The position numbers were made by a program, and so were the translations under genes. Under the pieces are notes generated by a model, which was not told where the DNA came from, did not search any database, and saw only the letters and a list, made by a program, of their open reading frames with translations. Shown one piece after another: positions 44,161 through 56,908 of a stretch of DNA of 64,000 nucleotides (within the stretch, counting starts at the first letter, position 1; each line of letters opens with the position of its first letter). This stretch comes from Pleurodeles waltl (taxonomy: Eukaryota > Chordata > Amphibia > Caudata > Salamandridae): NCBI RefSeq assembly GCF_031143425.1, contig NC_090448.1, forward strand, positions 534,830,313 to 534,894,312, given 5' to 3'.

Positions 44161-45819
44161 AATGTATTTGGCAGGTCACTTTGGGCACACCTGCTCTGAG
44201 AAATGGCCCTCTCTGCAGGATCATCCCCAGACATTTTGTCTTTTTCCCTCCACTTTTTAGTGAATTTGTTTTTGTTGACATTAGTTCTCTGGACACTTTA
44301 CCACTGTTAACCAGTGCTAAAGTGCATGTGCTCACTCCCCTAAAACAATTTGCATATTAGTGTACTTATACGTCCCTAGTAAAGTGCACTATATGTGTCC
44401 AGTGCCTGTAAATTAAATTCCACTAGTGGGCCTGCAGCATCGATTGTGCCACCCACTTAGGCAGCCCTTTGAACATGTCTCAAAAATGCCAGTTTTAGAA
44501 AGCTGGCATGTTTCTGCTCTTAAGCCATGCGTGCCTGCTGTCTGCTTCCAATACACATCTGGTTTGGGTGACAGCTGGGCATTGTGCATTCCCTCTAGAC
44601 AGTCACACACAAAGGGAGCTGAGGTGTGCCTGATGGGCCATTCACATCCTGATGTGCCATATTAGGCTGAATGGGAGGGAGGGGCCGACACTTGCACCTG
44701 ATTAGGGCTGTGTCCGTACCCACACAAGAAGCTGCCTACCCCCCTGTAGGGTGTCTGGAGCCATGGCAGGAAAGGGAGGACCAGTGTGGGTATAAGAACT
44801 GGACCTCTGGCCCTACCAAATCAGTACACTTCGGTACCTGTGCATACCCTGCCAGGAGGATGGACTGGCTGGGTTGCTACAAGGGCTGCTACTCTGCTGG
44901 ACTGCTGATCTTGAAGGATTGATTCTTCGCCTGTGCTGACCTGCTGAGCTCCTTGCCTGGGTGAGAAGGACTGAACCCACATCATCCCCAGAACCAAATT
45001 AAAACCAAGGGCTTGTGGCTTGCCTCCTGTTCTGCAGTCTCAGGGACATCAAAGACTGCTTGCATCTCTCCAACCTTGATACAGCTTCTGGACTCTACTA
45101 ACTGTGAGTCCTGTCCTGCCAAGTGGTGCCAATCAAGCCCTGGGCCCTTGAAAGTGGGTTTCCTGGCTGTCTCTGCTGAATCCATGCATGGTTGCGCTGT
45201 TCAGAACCAATGCATCTCCCTCCAACGCTGATCCATTGCTGCTGCTTCTAGGACATTGCAATGTTGGCTGCGCAGCTCAGCAACGATGCATCGCCTACAT
45301 CTCAGAGGTTCGCTGATGATGCACCTTCAATTCTGTGGCTTGGAACAGAGCATTGTCTACATCGGCAGGATTGATGACAAGGCATCAACACCACTGCTCC
45401 TCGCATTGTTCCTTGGCGTCGACGCATCCCAAACTAAGGTACTGTTTGCAGTGGGCAATGCAAGGCTCAGTTTCTAAGCACTATATTTGCAGATATTCTT
45501 TAAAAAGTTATCTCTAGACTTCTACGGATTGGATTTTTGTGGGCTTTGGTCTCGTTATGTTCATTGAATTATAATCTATTTTCCTAACCTGGTGTAGATT
45601 CTTTGTGTTGTGGTGATTTCACTGTTTTACTGTCTTAAAAGTTGCACAAATACTTTATATATATTGCCTCTCAATTTAAGCCAGCCTGCTCAGTGCCAAA
45701 CTACCAGAGGGTGTGCACAGGTTAATTAAAGGTGTGTATCTGACGTTCACTGATTAGGACTGTGGTCCCTAATTAGGCAGGGTGCATACCCCTGCCAACT
45801 ATAGACCCAATTTCTAACA
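44161..45819 (+). mobile_element. LTR-type repeat family 1, copy C
   Basis: Nearly full-length copy: ttttccctccactttt and cgtccctagtaaagtgcact near the start, cactagtgggcctgcagc, ttttagaaagctggcat (44491), TATA-like tataag (44791), a CpG-rich centre and the end cccaatttctaaca. The 5 bases after the end, aatgt (45820-45824), are also found at 44161-44165; if these are the target duplication, the first bases of the LTR are altered. No coding sequence. Confidence 0.7.
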
Positions 45820-45824
45820 AATGT

Positions 45825-47952
45825 CATCAAGGTATAAAGGCCAAGAAAAACCCTTCTGTGAGTTGAGGGCACAGCGATGTACAGGAAAAGTCTTTTAGGT
45901 CTCAATATATGCTAATAAAACTTTATAATCGGACTGAAATGTAGCCAACATATCTGGTACCATTATTTAAGCCATGCTAGAAATTTTGAGCCAAAGGATA
46001 CAGTGGTGGGATAGGCTTTTGTGACTACCTGAAATTTAGCTGTCTGGAACTGAGCAGATGCAGACCTAGGTAGTCACAATATGTGTACCAGTCCTGGAGT
46101 TTTCAATAAGGGAGATAGAGGAGGCAAAACAAAGCCCGTATCAGGATGACTCTCTTGCCCAATACCTGTAGAAGGAGGATGATGATTTTAATAACTACTA
46201 GTGTTATTTTGAGTCTTCCTTCTTATGTTGTTTGCAGTAAGGAGAATCTCGCCTCTTCTTTCTGCCCTCAGTTAGGACCAAAGTCATAAACCCAGTAACA
46301 GGCTGCCAAAAAGTTGGACTTATGCTCCCACATGACTTTGGAATACATTTGGTGGCATGTGAACAAGCCCACAAGTCATGATTGAGCTACAGACACCACA
46401 TACACATGTCATGGAGCTCAGAAAGACACTCATCTGGTTGTTGCCCTTCGGACAAGGTCTCAATCCCAAATACAAAGGCACCCTAGTGACACAAATCACC
46501 ATGGCAACTGATGACGACAAAAGAGTTGACAGCCACTTCTGTGGCACGTGTAAAAATAGGAAACCACAGGCACGTTTATAGAGTATTGTTGCCAACTACT
46601 GAGATGCAGAGCCCCTTCCAAGATCACCGTTGTTTCAGGCTGCCTAGCAACTATTGCAGCGATTTTTTCCAGATTCCTTCTGATGCTTGTGGAACTTTTA
46701 CAGCGTGAGGGGAAAAGGTCCCAAAGTCGTATCCATTACAAACACCGATTAGCTCACATCTTTAATTAACACCTTGCCAAGACAATCTAAATGCTGGAAT
46801 GGTGAATAGATATGGTAGAATTATGGCATACTTTACAGGTCAAGTATCATTATTTAGGCTGCTGGTGGCCTGACAATGCTACCCCACACTGCAGTATGTG
46901 CTTATTAAATCACAGGTTTCACAACATCGAGGGTCACTAAATTGTTAACCATTATGTTGTCGATATGACAAATATTGAAATAACTCAGTTAGAAACTGAG
47001 TTATTGTTCTGGGTCAAAATAGTAAAACTTCTTAAATTCACCAGGTATGGTTCAGGGTGCTAACACCCAAATCGTAACACCACTGTGTGCTGTACATGAC
47101 ATCACACACGACATAAACAATGACATCACAAAGAATTGCTGGTTACATCACTTATTACAACGCTAGTGGCGTAACTGATGTCACTGCTGCTGCTTCCGTT
47201 TGTGCTTTTCATATGGTCATTTGTAATATAATTTACATTCAAATTCTATGCTATTTTACTGCTCTGTTAAAATGTTTACCATCCATTTGTTTAAAGAAAA
47301 CTTAAGTTTTTCAACATGTATCCCCTCATTGTGAAGTGGGTTAAATTGTGTGTCATTTCATTAACTCAATTGAATTTAGTTTAGTTGGAGGTATGTTTTT
47401 GTTGGTGGATGCCTAGTAAAAGAAGTGTCTTCCTTTGAAAATCTTGATTATTTTGGCACTTATAATACACTCTGTGCTGTTCGAGTTTTTAGGTTTCATA
47501 CAATTTTCCTCATTCTCAATTTAAAGTCCTTTCAGTTTTTCTGTAACCATTTTCCTTTTTTTCCTTTTGGTGCTTTGTTTTTTTCCAGTTTTGTTGTGTA
47601 CTTACGTTTTTCTTTTTGTGTTTTATTGTGTGTTCATAATGCAAGGTTAAAATTATTAGATTTTTTTTTGCTAATCTGCTTCATATGAATTCTAAACTTT
47701 ATTTTTACTCAATGGTTTTTGAGGAGTTTCTGTTTGGTATTTAAAAAAATTTGTTTTAACGTTTTGAAATTGTTCAGACTTTATTCCTGCTTCCTAATAT
47801 TTATTATGTGCACTGATGTAATCAGTGAGGTTGCTTGCTATTTAATCAATGACGTCATGTGTGATGCCATCAACTGTTTACATATAAGTCTATCTCCAAG
47901 GTACTTTACTCTTCAAACCTTCAGACACATTGATAAATAGTTAAATACGTAC
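45825..47952. other. Intron sequence, nothing recognised
   Basis: 2.1 kb without an identifiable element. T-rich near 47400-47750. Short reading frames show no known domain. Confidence 0.45.
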
Positions 47953-48162
47953 CCTCCTGTACCAAGAGACCGTTTCTGGTGGTTTTTAGAATCATAATAG
48001 CGTTGAAGTATCATAGAGCTTCGGCTTCTCAAGTACCCAGTTTCAACATCAATATAATTCTCCAAGTAAGAAATGAAAATGGATTTCATAAGCTTAGACA
48101 AGACTGTCTGCTTATCAGTACCCAAGTTAAATTCCATCAGCTTGCTTGAAAGGTTGGTTGTC
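47953..48162 (-). CDS. EXOC5: EXOC5 exon g (largest in window)
   Basis: 210 nt starting G-ACA-ACC. It reads TTNLSSKLMEFNLGTDKQTV, then the SIFISYLENYIDVETGYL and MILQRYYDSKNHQKR blocks, ending LGTG and two bases of G. Acceptor gtgaag, donor gtacgt. This is one of the most conserved stretches of Sec10. The intron upstream of it (48163-56825) holds DIRS, L2 and hammerhead-repeat insertions. Confidence 0.97.
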
Positions 48163-48849
48163 CTTCACAAAAAAAACAAATTAAAATGCATTTGCTGTGT
48201 AAGCCAAAAGGAGATCAGCATTTCAGTTACAATGGCATCCTTCAGATTACATTATGTTTAATTACTTGCCTATATAACATTTTATGTTAACACAAGGAGA
48301 CAGTCTGATTCAAGTTAAAAACATCAAACGCAGGACTTCATGCGCTAAATAGAAAAAATAAACATATCTAATTAGATTGGCAGGATTCTATCTACTACCA
48401 CTTGCAAATTGAGGCCATTACAAAGAACAGCAGCCTAATTACCAATTTCCAGTCACTGCCGGGAAGAGGGTGTAGACAGTGTGCGTGTGAGACCCCCCCA
48501 GAGAACTAACCTGTAATTTTAGTTCTCTGTGCTACTTAGCTTTTCTCAATCAATAAAAAGTTGGTGAATACCGCCAAAGAGCAAGACCCAAGCACACGTT
48601 TAAATCATTTTATGAAACAAACATTAAATAAAAGAAAAAAAATGTCATAATTAAATATTTTCTCATGCCCTTTTTCTTATTTTTTGTTTTTAATAAAGTA
48701 AATTCAATCAACCGAATTAAACCCAGGGCAACATCACCGTTTGTTGCCTTAAAAAATGTAAAGATTCACAAACCTTTGAATTTTTTAATCATGGTTTTGG
48801 CAACCTAGAGATACGGTATAGTTTATGAATTCAGAAAAAATACCAAAGA

Positions 48850-51480
48850 CAGAGGATTAGGATTGCATGTAAGTAATGTTTCCTTCTCCGTGACAGGATT
48901 CTCTCTGCGTTCAAGATAATTGATTTACATAGCAAGTTAATAAACCCTCCTCTGGAAAAGGGATTCAAAGGCATAGGCAGAGGAAGAAGGCTAAATCTGG
49001 TCAAAAAATGTACACAAAAAGGCATGACTCACAACAGTATCCATTCAGGATTGAAAGGCAATATAATAGGTCTTGACAAATGTACACACCACACTAATCT
49101 CCAGATAGCTGCACTGTAAATGTATGGAATAACATTTCTACTTAGTCTAGCTCTAGTGGCTCTTCCACCCCCCAACATCCCTCCAAGTGCCAAGGGCTTG
49201 CGTTGATCTTCTATAGGTCCGTTAACCCTGTAGTAGAGTTTTATAATGAACTCCACTGTCTATCTAGCTAGTTTTGCTTTGGGGATATAATTTCAGAGGA
49301 CAGCTCCATAATCATAATAAATGTTTAGGCTTTCTGAGATCTTTGTTTTACCTAGATACAAATTGAGCACTCTTCTAAAGTTTGCGATATGGGCAGATCT
49401 TTCTTCCAGAGAGGAAGGATTCAGAAAGAAAGTTGGAAAGATTTAGATTTTTGTGAACATCCTAAATAACACTGGAAATAAAATAATGATGGTATGTTAA
49501 GTAATCTGTCAAGGTGTAACACCACATAAGATTCCTCTCTATAAAGAGCTTGAATTTACCCTTCTGGGTGATGTTGTAGCTACTAGGCAAACTACTTTCA
49601 ATGACATGTTTGAAAGGAAGGCCCATCAGTTATGAAAGTATGATGCTGAGTTCGCAGACAAGGGAGGAACTACTAATTGGTGGATAACAACTTCCTCTGA
49701 ATTTCCAGTAAATCCTTAATCACCGGAGCAATGAAAAAAGATGTCCAAGCAGGACTTTGTCTATAAGCAGCGATTTTAGCTAAATGCACTTCCACAGAAG
49801 AGAAAAGAAGGCCAGATTCTGCGAAGCAAGGAAGACAGGGTGCTGCTATTTGCTCATGGCATGTGTTTGGGTCCACTCGCTTCTAGAGTCACAATATATA
49901 TAGACTTATTCTTGAGAAAAAATGAATACCAAGTGGGCTGACTGGCTTGGCTGGACAACAGAATCTTTTCCTCCGGTCTTCTCCAGTCACTGATTTCTAG
50001 AAATTCCTTTACTATGCAGACTGGCATTTGGGACTAAAACAGTACACAAAGCAGTGCTGCCAAGGGAAATTGAACTTGTCTGGTTTTTAGAACTGTGGTT
50101 CTCTTCAAATATGACAGTCTTTCTACTGAAGGAGACACTTTTGACATATTTGTGTCTACTGTGGTTTCCAGATATATAATGCTTGAACAGATTGCTAAAT
50201 ATAATTTGATGGGCAATTTGTAGGACAAAACATAAGAGAACATTCCGGATATTTTGTATATCTTGATGGAGTTTGACTTCAGAAGTGTGCTTTACTAATC
50301 AGTCATCCAAGTATGGGTAGACAAATGAGCAGAAGCAAACACTCTCATGCACCTAAAAATGCTCTTGGTGCAGCCTTTGGGTTGACAGAGAAAACCTGAT
50401 ATCGGTCATGAGAGATTCCTAACTGAAATCTCAGAAACTTATAGTATGTCTTGAAAATACATATTCTTTAGGTCTATGGATGGCATCATTTGTCCCTGGT
50501 GAAGACATGTGAACAGGTAGCACTTCTATCTTTTTTTACCATTTGCTGCCATAATTTAGACCCAGAAAAGGCTTATGCTCTAAACTTGAACTGTTCGACA
50601 ATAAAGGATAGTAGATGCCCTTGGTCAGCTGTAGTTTGTCAACTTTTTTTTTTACTGCTTTCTTGCATAAGAGCGAGACGTTTGAGATGCAGGGACCTCA
50701 AACTTTAGAAGAATGGCAAATTGCCTTTTGTTCTAAAATATGAGAAGAAAAAGTAGTTGGTAATGTTCCTTCCTTGCCAATGGCAGAGAGAGGGAATCAA
50801 CGCTTGGAGGTTATGGCCTTGCTTATAGTGGTTTAAAACTGTTGTAAGCCTCAGCCCATTTGTTTTTTTTTGCATCAGAAAAAGCCACTTCTGCAGCAAC
50901 TGCTTTGCTTCAAATCACATTTTCCGAAACTGTAAATGAGAGAACTACTTTACCTTATTTGACTAAATCTCTCAAGTCCTTTTTAACCTCTTTGAGAAAA
51001 AGACTGTAAAAGATCCAAAGTGATACACACTCTGTGTTGTAATGTATCAGCAGGGAACTAGATGTTCCAGCTCTTAAGGCAATAGCTGAAGCAGTGCAGA
51101 CTTTCTTTCCAACTTGACCTATGCTCATCAGGTGGAGAAGAGGAGGTTGAGAAGTTGATCCAGAAGATAAAGTTCTGTACCTTCAGTAACTATGTTGCTC
51201 GTGGATACATAATCTTCCTGCAGATTCCTCACCTTAAGAATGCTCCTTCCAGATGTCAGGTAGGTGGGATGTTTTCCACAAAGCAATGGCTCTCCCAAAC
51301 TGCTAAGTGGACAAATTGTTAGAAGTCGGGAAGGTATGATTGTATAATTGGATGCCTTCACACAAGTACTACTGAATAAACCAACACTATGTATAGAGGG
51401 ATTAAGAAGCAGGTTTCCTGGTTGCCAATAATGAACGCAAAAGCGTCAGTAAGACCAAAGGAGTCTAACTAGTAACCCTC
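48850..51480 (-). mobile_element. Strongly decayed DIRS-like element with RNase H deleted
   Basis: Minus strand: end repeat-like ctgcagattcctcacctt at about 51218, gag remnants to about 50950, RT start KKTNGLRLTTVLNH at about 50870, RT motif C as YPYLDD near 50310-50290, then directly recombinase sequence SSVEVHLAKIAAYRQSPAWT with PVIKDLLE (49810-49690), which lines up with SSIKVHLAAITAYRKSPSQT of the intact copy, and a decayed recombinase C-terminus at about 49190-49050. RNase H is missing between RT and recombinase. Many stops. Confidence 0.65.
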
Positions 51481-51489
51481 AATGCCCCT

Positions 51490-51885
51490 TGAGGATCTTC
51501 TCCTGAGACAGCAGATCTGCTGTGCACAGGAGAGAGCAAATCTGCTGTGCACAGGAGAGGAGGTCGGAGCCAAATGCAGAGTGCCAACAGATCATCTTAC
51601 CAGATCCTCCTCACACAGTCTGGGGCAATCAGAATCAACTGAGCACGATCCTTCCACACTTTGCAAGGCACTCAGGACAGATATAGGGTCAGCACAAATG
51701 TGCGTGACAGGCCCTGAGACCATTCAAATCTGAAAGCATTCACTGGGGTGCCATTAAAAACAAAGGTACAAAAGCACAAGATAGAGGATGCTTGCTGTTC
51801 CTGGCTTTGGCGAAAGGATTCATGAATGCAAACCCCAAAATGAAATAGATCACCTCAGTCACTCTGAGGTGTAGCACCCACTTGT
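51490..51885 (-). mobile_element. DIRS remnant, part after RNase H
   Basis: Minus strand reads ENHKWVLHL at the right edge, which follows the RNase H end as in the intact copy (NHEWVLHDDV), then VNAFRFEWSQ and DRAQLILIAPDCVRRIW at about 51650, comparable with TKMILIAPEWPRQWW of the intact element. It is the continuation of 53240-53430 across the L2 insertion. Confidence 0.65.
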
Positions 51886-53240
51886 GGTTCTCCAGTGAAG
51901 AAACCTACGGCTGACCCAAGCGACCTGAAGAACTTCCGCCCCATCTCGCTCCTCCCCTTCCCTGCCAAAGTCAAAGAGAAGACCGTCAACAAACAGCTTA
52001 CCAACTTCCTTGAAGACAACAACCTTCTTGACCACTCTCAGTCCGGATTCCGAGCCAACCACAGCACAGAAACCGCCCTCATCTCAGTCACAGACATCAG
52101 AACCCTGATGGACAACGGAGAAACAGTCGCCCTCATCCTCCTCGACCTCTCGGCTGCCTTCAACACCGTCTGTCACCGCACCCTAATAACCCGCCTCCGC
52201 TCCACCGGGATCCAAGGCCAGGCCCTGGACTGGATCGCCTCCTTCCTCTCCAACCGCTCCCAAAGAGTCTACCTCCCACCTTTTCGCTCAGACCCCACCG
52301 AGATCATTTGCGGCGTCCCACAAGGCTCCTCGCTCAGCCCCACACTCTTCAATGTCTACATGAGCCCCCTCGCTGACATCGTACGCAAACACAGCATCAT
52401 CATCATCTCCTACGCCGACGACACTCAACTGATACTTTCCCTCACCAAGGACCCCACCAGCGCCAAGACCAACCTGCAAGATGGAATGAAGGACGTTGCA
52501 GATTGGATGAAACTCAGCCGTCTGAAACTGAACTCAGACAAAACGGAAGTCCTCATCCTCGGAAACACCCCGACTGCCTGGGACGACTCCTGGTGGCCCA
52601 CGGCCCTTGGCACCGCACTGACCCCCTCAGACCACGCACGCAACCTCGGCTTCATCTTGGACCCACTTCTCACCATGACCAAACAAGTCAACGCCGTATC
52701 ATCCTCCTGCTTCATCACCCTCCGCATGCTCCGAAAGATCTTCCGCTGGATCCCCGCCGACACCAGAAAGACCGTGACCCACGCCCTCATCACGAGCCAC
52801 ATGGACTACGGCAACACCCTTTACGCTGGAACCACTGCTAAACTCCAGAAACGTCTGCAACGAATTCAAAACGCCTTCGCCCGCCTCATCCTCAACATAC
52901 CACGCACACAAAGCCCTCCACAACAAGGGACCAGAATACCTCAACCGTCGCCTCAGCTTCTACGCTCCCACCCGTCTTCTCCGCTCCACCAGCCTCGCTC
53001 TCGCCGCCGTCCCTCGCATCCGCCACTCCACGGCGGGTGGGAGGTCCTTCTCCTACCTGGCGGCCAAGACTTGGAACACCCTCCCCACCATCCTCAGGAC
53101 CACACAGGACCACTCCGCATTCCGGAGACTTCTCAAGACCTGGCTCTTCGAGCAGCAGTAACCCCTTCCCCCTAGCGCCTTGAGACCCGCACGGGTGAGT
53201 AGCGCGCTTTATAAATGTTAATGATTTGATTTGATTTGAC
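51886..53240 (+). mobile_element. L2/CR1-like LINE, 5'-truncated, well preserved
   Basis: Starts inside the RT domain (VKKPTADPSDLKNFRPISLL) and ends with gcgctttataaatgttaatg and a (ATTTG)n-like tail at 53220-53240. The same 3' motif ends the older copy at 28431. 5' truncation is typical of LINE insertion. It sits in the RNase H of a decayed DIRS element, antisense to it and to EXOC5. Confidence 0.88.
51895..53161 (+). pseudogene. L2/CR1-like reverse transcriptase fragment
   Basis: One frame from the truncation point: FRPISLLPF, SGFRANHSTETALI, motif A LILLDLSAAFNTV, motif B VPQGSSLSPTLFN, motif C SYADDTQLIL, and thumb blocks WMKLSRLKLNSDKTEVLILG and IFRWIPADTRKTV. Near 52905 the frame changes: LILNIPR is followed in another frame by AHKALHNKGPEYLNRRLSFY and the end FRRLLKTWLFEQQ with TAA at 53159-53161. 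The residues expected between (an HWLP-type block) are missing, so an out-of-frame deletion of perhaps 100 bp lies there. Confidence 0.85.
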
Positions 53241-53430
53241 TGAGAGCATCCACACTCAATGAGGAGATCCACAACTAGGAAGATTCTGTGTTGCTGAGCC
53301 CACGTCCACAGGTGAACTGCTTCTCTACATAGGGCCCACAAACACACATCGCTCTGTTTGTTGACATTATGGATAGTCTGTTTGTTGATATTATGGATGG
53401 GGGTGGTGTTGTCCAACAGGACCTAAATAG
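53241..53430 (-). mobile_element. DIRS remnant, RNase H end
   Basis: Minus strand reads HNINKQTIHNVNKQ, LCREAVHLWTWAQQHRIFLV and ends ECGCSQ at the L2 border. It lines up with YYVNKQGGTRSRILSREAQTIWHWLLARNLSLVATH of the intact DIRS RNase H (compared in short pieces). Confidence 0.65.
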
Positions 53431-53531
53431 AGCTTCGATACTGAAGGGTGAAATGACTTCATGGCAAGCTACACAGCCTGCAACTCTCTGTGCTGACATT
53501 GCTCGAATGCGGACAAAAGGCCACATGGCAT

Positions 53532-53600
53532 CATGTCTCCCAGATGGGTGATACCCTGAAACTGGTCCCGGACGCTTGTTTCTGGTCCAGGGAGGACATG
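53532..53600 (+). ncRNA. Candidate type I hammerhead, good stems, damaged core
   Basis: Stem I: catgtctcccag (53532-53543) with cagggaggacatg (53588-53600), nearly fully paired. Stem II: gggtgataccc (53546-53556). Conserved GAAA at 53558-53561. Stem III: actgg (53561-53565) with ctggt (53582-53586), followed by the GUC cleavage triplet at 53585-53587, cut between 53587 and 53588. The CTGATGA box is reduced to about agatg (53542-53546), so this copy should not cleave. Together with copy 1, which has the CTGATGAG box, the complete ribozyme layout is visible. Confidence 0.62.
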
Positions 53601-53770
53601 GCATGGCAGTTCGGACTGGACTGATCCCCTGGGGAGCAGGGTGAAGACTGATTTGCGTATGATGACCGGGTCCAAGCTGGGGTTGCTCTGTGGGCAAAAA
53701 AATGATGGATTGGGATGTGGCCCCAATAGTTGAAATTAATTCAACCATTCCATCCATCATCTTGTTGTTT
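53532..53770 (+). repeat. Hammerhead-bearing interspersed repeat, copy 2
   Basis: Similar to 11600-11842 throughout: tttctggtccaggga, gactgatttgc, tgggcaaaaa, ggattgggatgtggcccca, attaattcaa, catccatc. No flanking duplication was identified. Same orientation as copy 1, antisense to EXOC5. Confidence 0.7.
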
Positions 53771-56700
53771 TTGCATTTGGCAACCCAGAGAGGAAGCATC
53801 AGTGATTTGTCCGTTACCACCGCAAGGTAGGCAAGATGGCACATGGTAAAAACTAGTGGGGATGTCTTAAGTGTTAGTTCCCACAGCGAGATTCACTATG
53901 GCTTGAAGACATTCACAATGTCATTTGAAAGACATTTATGAATGCAATGACTGTATCTATGAATCCCCTTCTAAGACATTCTACTGTAAGCCGATGATGA
54001 AAGAAGCGTCGTTAACTGTCAGCAAGCTTTGAATGTGGTTGAGGGTTGCCTCCAGTTCAGATACAGAATGTACTGTTGCATGGGCTTTCTCCTAATCCAG
54101 CATCACTGTGTTTAATGAGACAGGAGGGCGGTTAGGGATCTTCTTCGGGTTTGATCTCTCTCTTCCCAGTAGCCTTAGTGCTCTTCTACAAAAACACTAT
54201 TCGGAATAAATGTCCTACTCCCAGGGAGGGATAAATTATGCTACAATTATGCTCTGGTCGCAGTTTTGTTCCCTGAGGGATGTAGAATTCCTATCGCCAG
54301 ACGCCCGGGACATATTGTTTGGGGTCAAGGGCAACAAGTTTTCATGTTTATTTTGTCCTTTAGAGAAGTAGGCCCAAATCCCTGCAGCACAAACCCTTTG
54401 GCTGACAGTTTACAGAGAAGGGAAGTGTCTGAAGTTGAGATAAGGTGTGTCCCTATGTTAATGCTGTTTAAACTTGTATTTATGGTTCAGTAAGTAAAAG
54501 CCTTCATTATTGGGGTGAGCGCTATAAATAAACGTTTTAAGGTCACAGCTGCGCTACAGACAGTGGTTCCAGTTAGGGAAAAAAAATTCTACACACATGT
54601 ATGAAACGTTTAACAATATGAGGCTAAGTATAATGCTACCAGAATTCTAATTAGATGCAAATGTTTGCAGAAGCTTGTAAGCAAAAGTGATGATTCTTTG
54701 CTTTAAAAATAAAATGACCAGATTATTAAATTTTAGGTGCTATTTCTTTGAAGCGTCATTTAGTAAAATGTGTTGCTGCATGGCAGCATTTCCAAAAAAT
54801 ATTCCTGATGGAAAGTCAGTGTAACTATTTTAAACAAGATTATGGGAAGCTTGAAAATAAACAAGCACTGGCAAAGCCAATCTATCTGACATTTTTTTGT
54901 GAGTCTTTTGGTTTAGTCAATGTGTGTCTTGTTTAACATGGCTTTTGTAACACTTTGTTGTTGTGGGGGCTACCACGCCCTCACTATTGTAACAAAATCT
55001 GGCAAAAAGAAAAAAAAAAAAGTTTGGGGTCTCAAAAAGCACACATTGCCACCAGTGGCATAACAAAGGACATGCAGCCCCCCTCTAGGGGGGCCCTCAG
55101 CACAGCACCTGCCCTAAATGAGTCTTGATTGGGGGCCCTCCATGTTCTTTGCAAAGCCCCCCCTCTAGTTTCTTCATGACAGTGATTACCACAGTGGTTC
55201 CTAGCACTAAAGAAATCTACTTTGTGTGCTATATGCTCCTTGTGGAAGAGCAGAATGTAATCACTCACAGTAAAGGCAGCCGATAGAGAGAGAAATAGAA
55301 GTATAATAAAACAAAAGGTCTTTAACGCCAGACCTAATTAGGGACCCAATTCTTAAAGAAAGTCACAAAAGTGCACCCATGGTATAGGTCTTTGAATTAG
55401 TGACTTTCATGAATTCACAAGAACTTACAGAAGTAGATCAGGAAATCGTCCTCCTAGAAAATATTTGTGAACTGCATTTTAGCACGAGCAAATATGCATG
55501 TGTAGATTTGGTCATATGAAAATCTATTGAGCGTTTATAAGTTATTTTTCCCCCCAACCACTTTGTTCCAAACCCCGGAAGAACTTCTGCTTCTGCACTT
55601 GTCAGGAGTAAATTTCCAACATTTCTCATTATGGGAAAAGATTAGAGAAGAGCTAGTGAAAATCCTCAAAACATGCAAGTTGGTAGGTTTGCAGACTCAA
55701 AGGCATTCCAGCCCTGGAACCATTACTTACTGCTTCCTCCAGCCCCAGTATTTAGATCTGTGGAAAGGTGGCAAAATAAGGAAATTGCTACAGTAGAGAT
55801 TGGAATTGCATGTGTTCAAGCTCTACTATAGTATGAGCACTGGCATAATCAGAGAGGCTATTATCAGAGCTTTTACATAATGAGTTTGTTACCATACTTT
55901 TTTTGCCGCATTACATGGCACCAAAGGGACAAGTAGATTTAGAAAACAACCTGTCCCATGGACAAGTAGATATTTTATGAAATTCCTATCCCCGGTCCCT
56001 GAAGAACATGTAGACCGCAGGTTCTTAAACTATGGTAAGGGACTGGATATGGAAGGACCGAAAGACCTACCAGAACACGAAACTTAGGCTGGGCACACAG
56101 CCACTTGCCTGCAGCAACTGTATCCCAACCATAATCTTTATGTATGCTCTAGACACAGTTGGTATCCATATATTCTGACCACCTATTAAAATGAAACATT
56201 ACACATACCATGATGTCATATGGTGAAAGCATACCACATATTGCACAATATACATAATCACAATGCCCCATTCATTCAGAAACAGTATAGCAGTACTGTT
56301 ATACTCAGCAAGTAATCTGTGAATGAGCCATTTTAATCTCCTGTGCAGGGGCACCTTCCCCTCCGCTATCCCCATATCATAGCCTTCAAGTACACTGACC
56401 AAACAAATGCTGAATTCAAGATAGAATAAAGACAGATCTGCGGACAGAGTGAATGAGGGAGTTCGTAAACGATGCAGGGCTGTGTTGGTCAATGCACTGC
56501 ACCATGATTATTTATAACTGGCTGAACAAGGGTGCAAATATAAAAAATCTTAATTTCAGATGTACTTAGTTGACCTACCCTCACAGAAAACATTTTACAC
56601 AGGCCAATAAGCATCATTAGATGCAGATGACCAGCAGCCTCTACGAACTTCAGGCATATTGAACACAACAAATGACAATCCGTTTGTTAAACCAGAAGGC

Positions 56701-56825
56701 AGCTCAATGACAAACATTCTGTGTAATTTTTTGTCAATAACATAGTCCCTTGTACAGATAAACTAATCACAAACCACACTGAAAAATCAAAACTAAAATA
56801 CTGAACAAAAGGAAACTAAATTTAC
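53771..56825. other. Intron sequence, mostly unrecognised
   Basis: AT-rich. Holds the possible hAT-like fragment at 55052-55200. No gene features recognised. Confidence 0.45.
55052..55200 (+). mobile_element. Possible hAT-like fragment
   Basis: Begins cagtggcataac, which resembles the CAGTGGCGTAAC start of some vertebrate hAT elements, followed by C-rich sequence (ccccctctaggggggccc). A matching inverted end was not found, so this is tentative. Confidence 0.3.
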
Positions 56826-56908
56826 CTTGTGTACAGGTCATACAGATTCTTAAGGTATTGCTCAGCATCAGATTTCCTACAGTCTTCTAAAAGATCCTTT
56901 ACAAAGCC
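56826..56908 (-). CDS. EXOC5: EXOC5 exon f
   Basis: 83 nt: GFVKDLLEDCRKSDAEQYLK then NLYDLYT and two bases of R. Acceptor ttctag, donor gtaaat. Matches the Sec10 segment with RKSDAEQYLKNLYDLYTR. It ends in phase 2 and is completed by the G that opens the next exon. Confidence 0.95.

Noticed and set aside
53275..53844. 189-codon minus-strand frame
   Set aside because: Runs across the hammerhead repeat in antisense and a DIRS RNase H scrap; not one protein.
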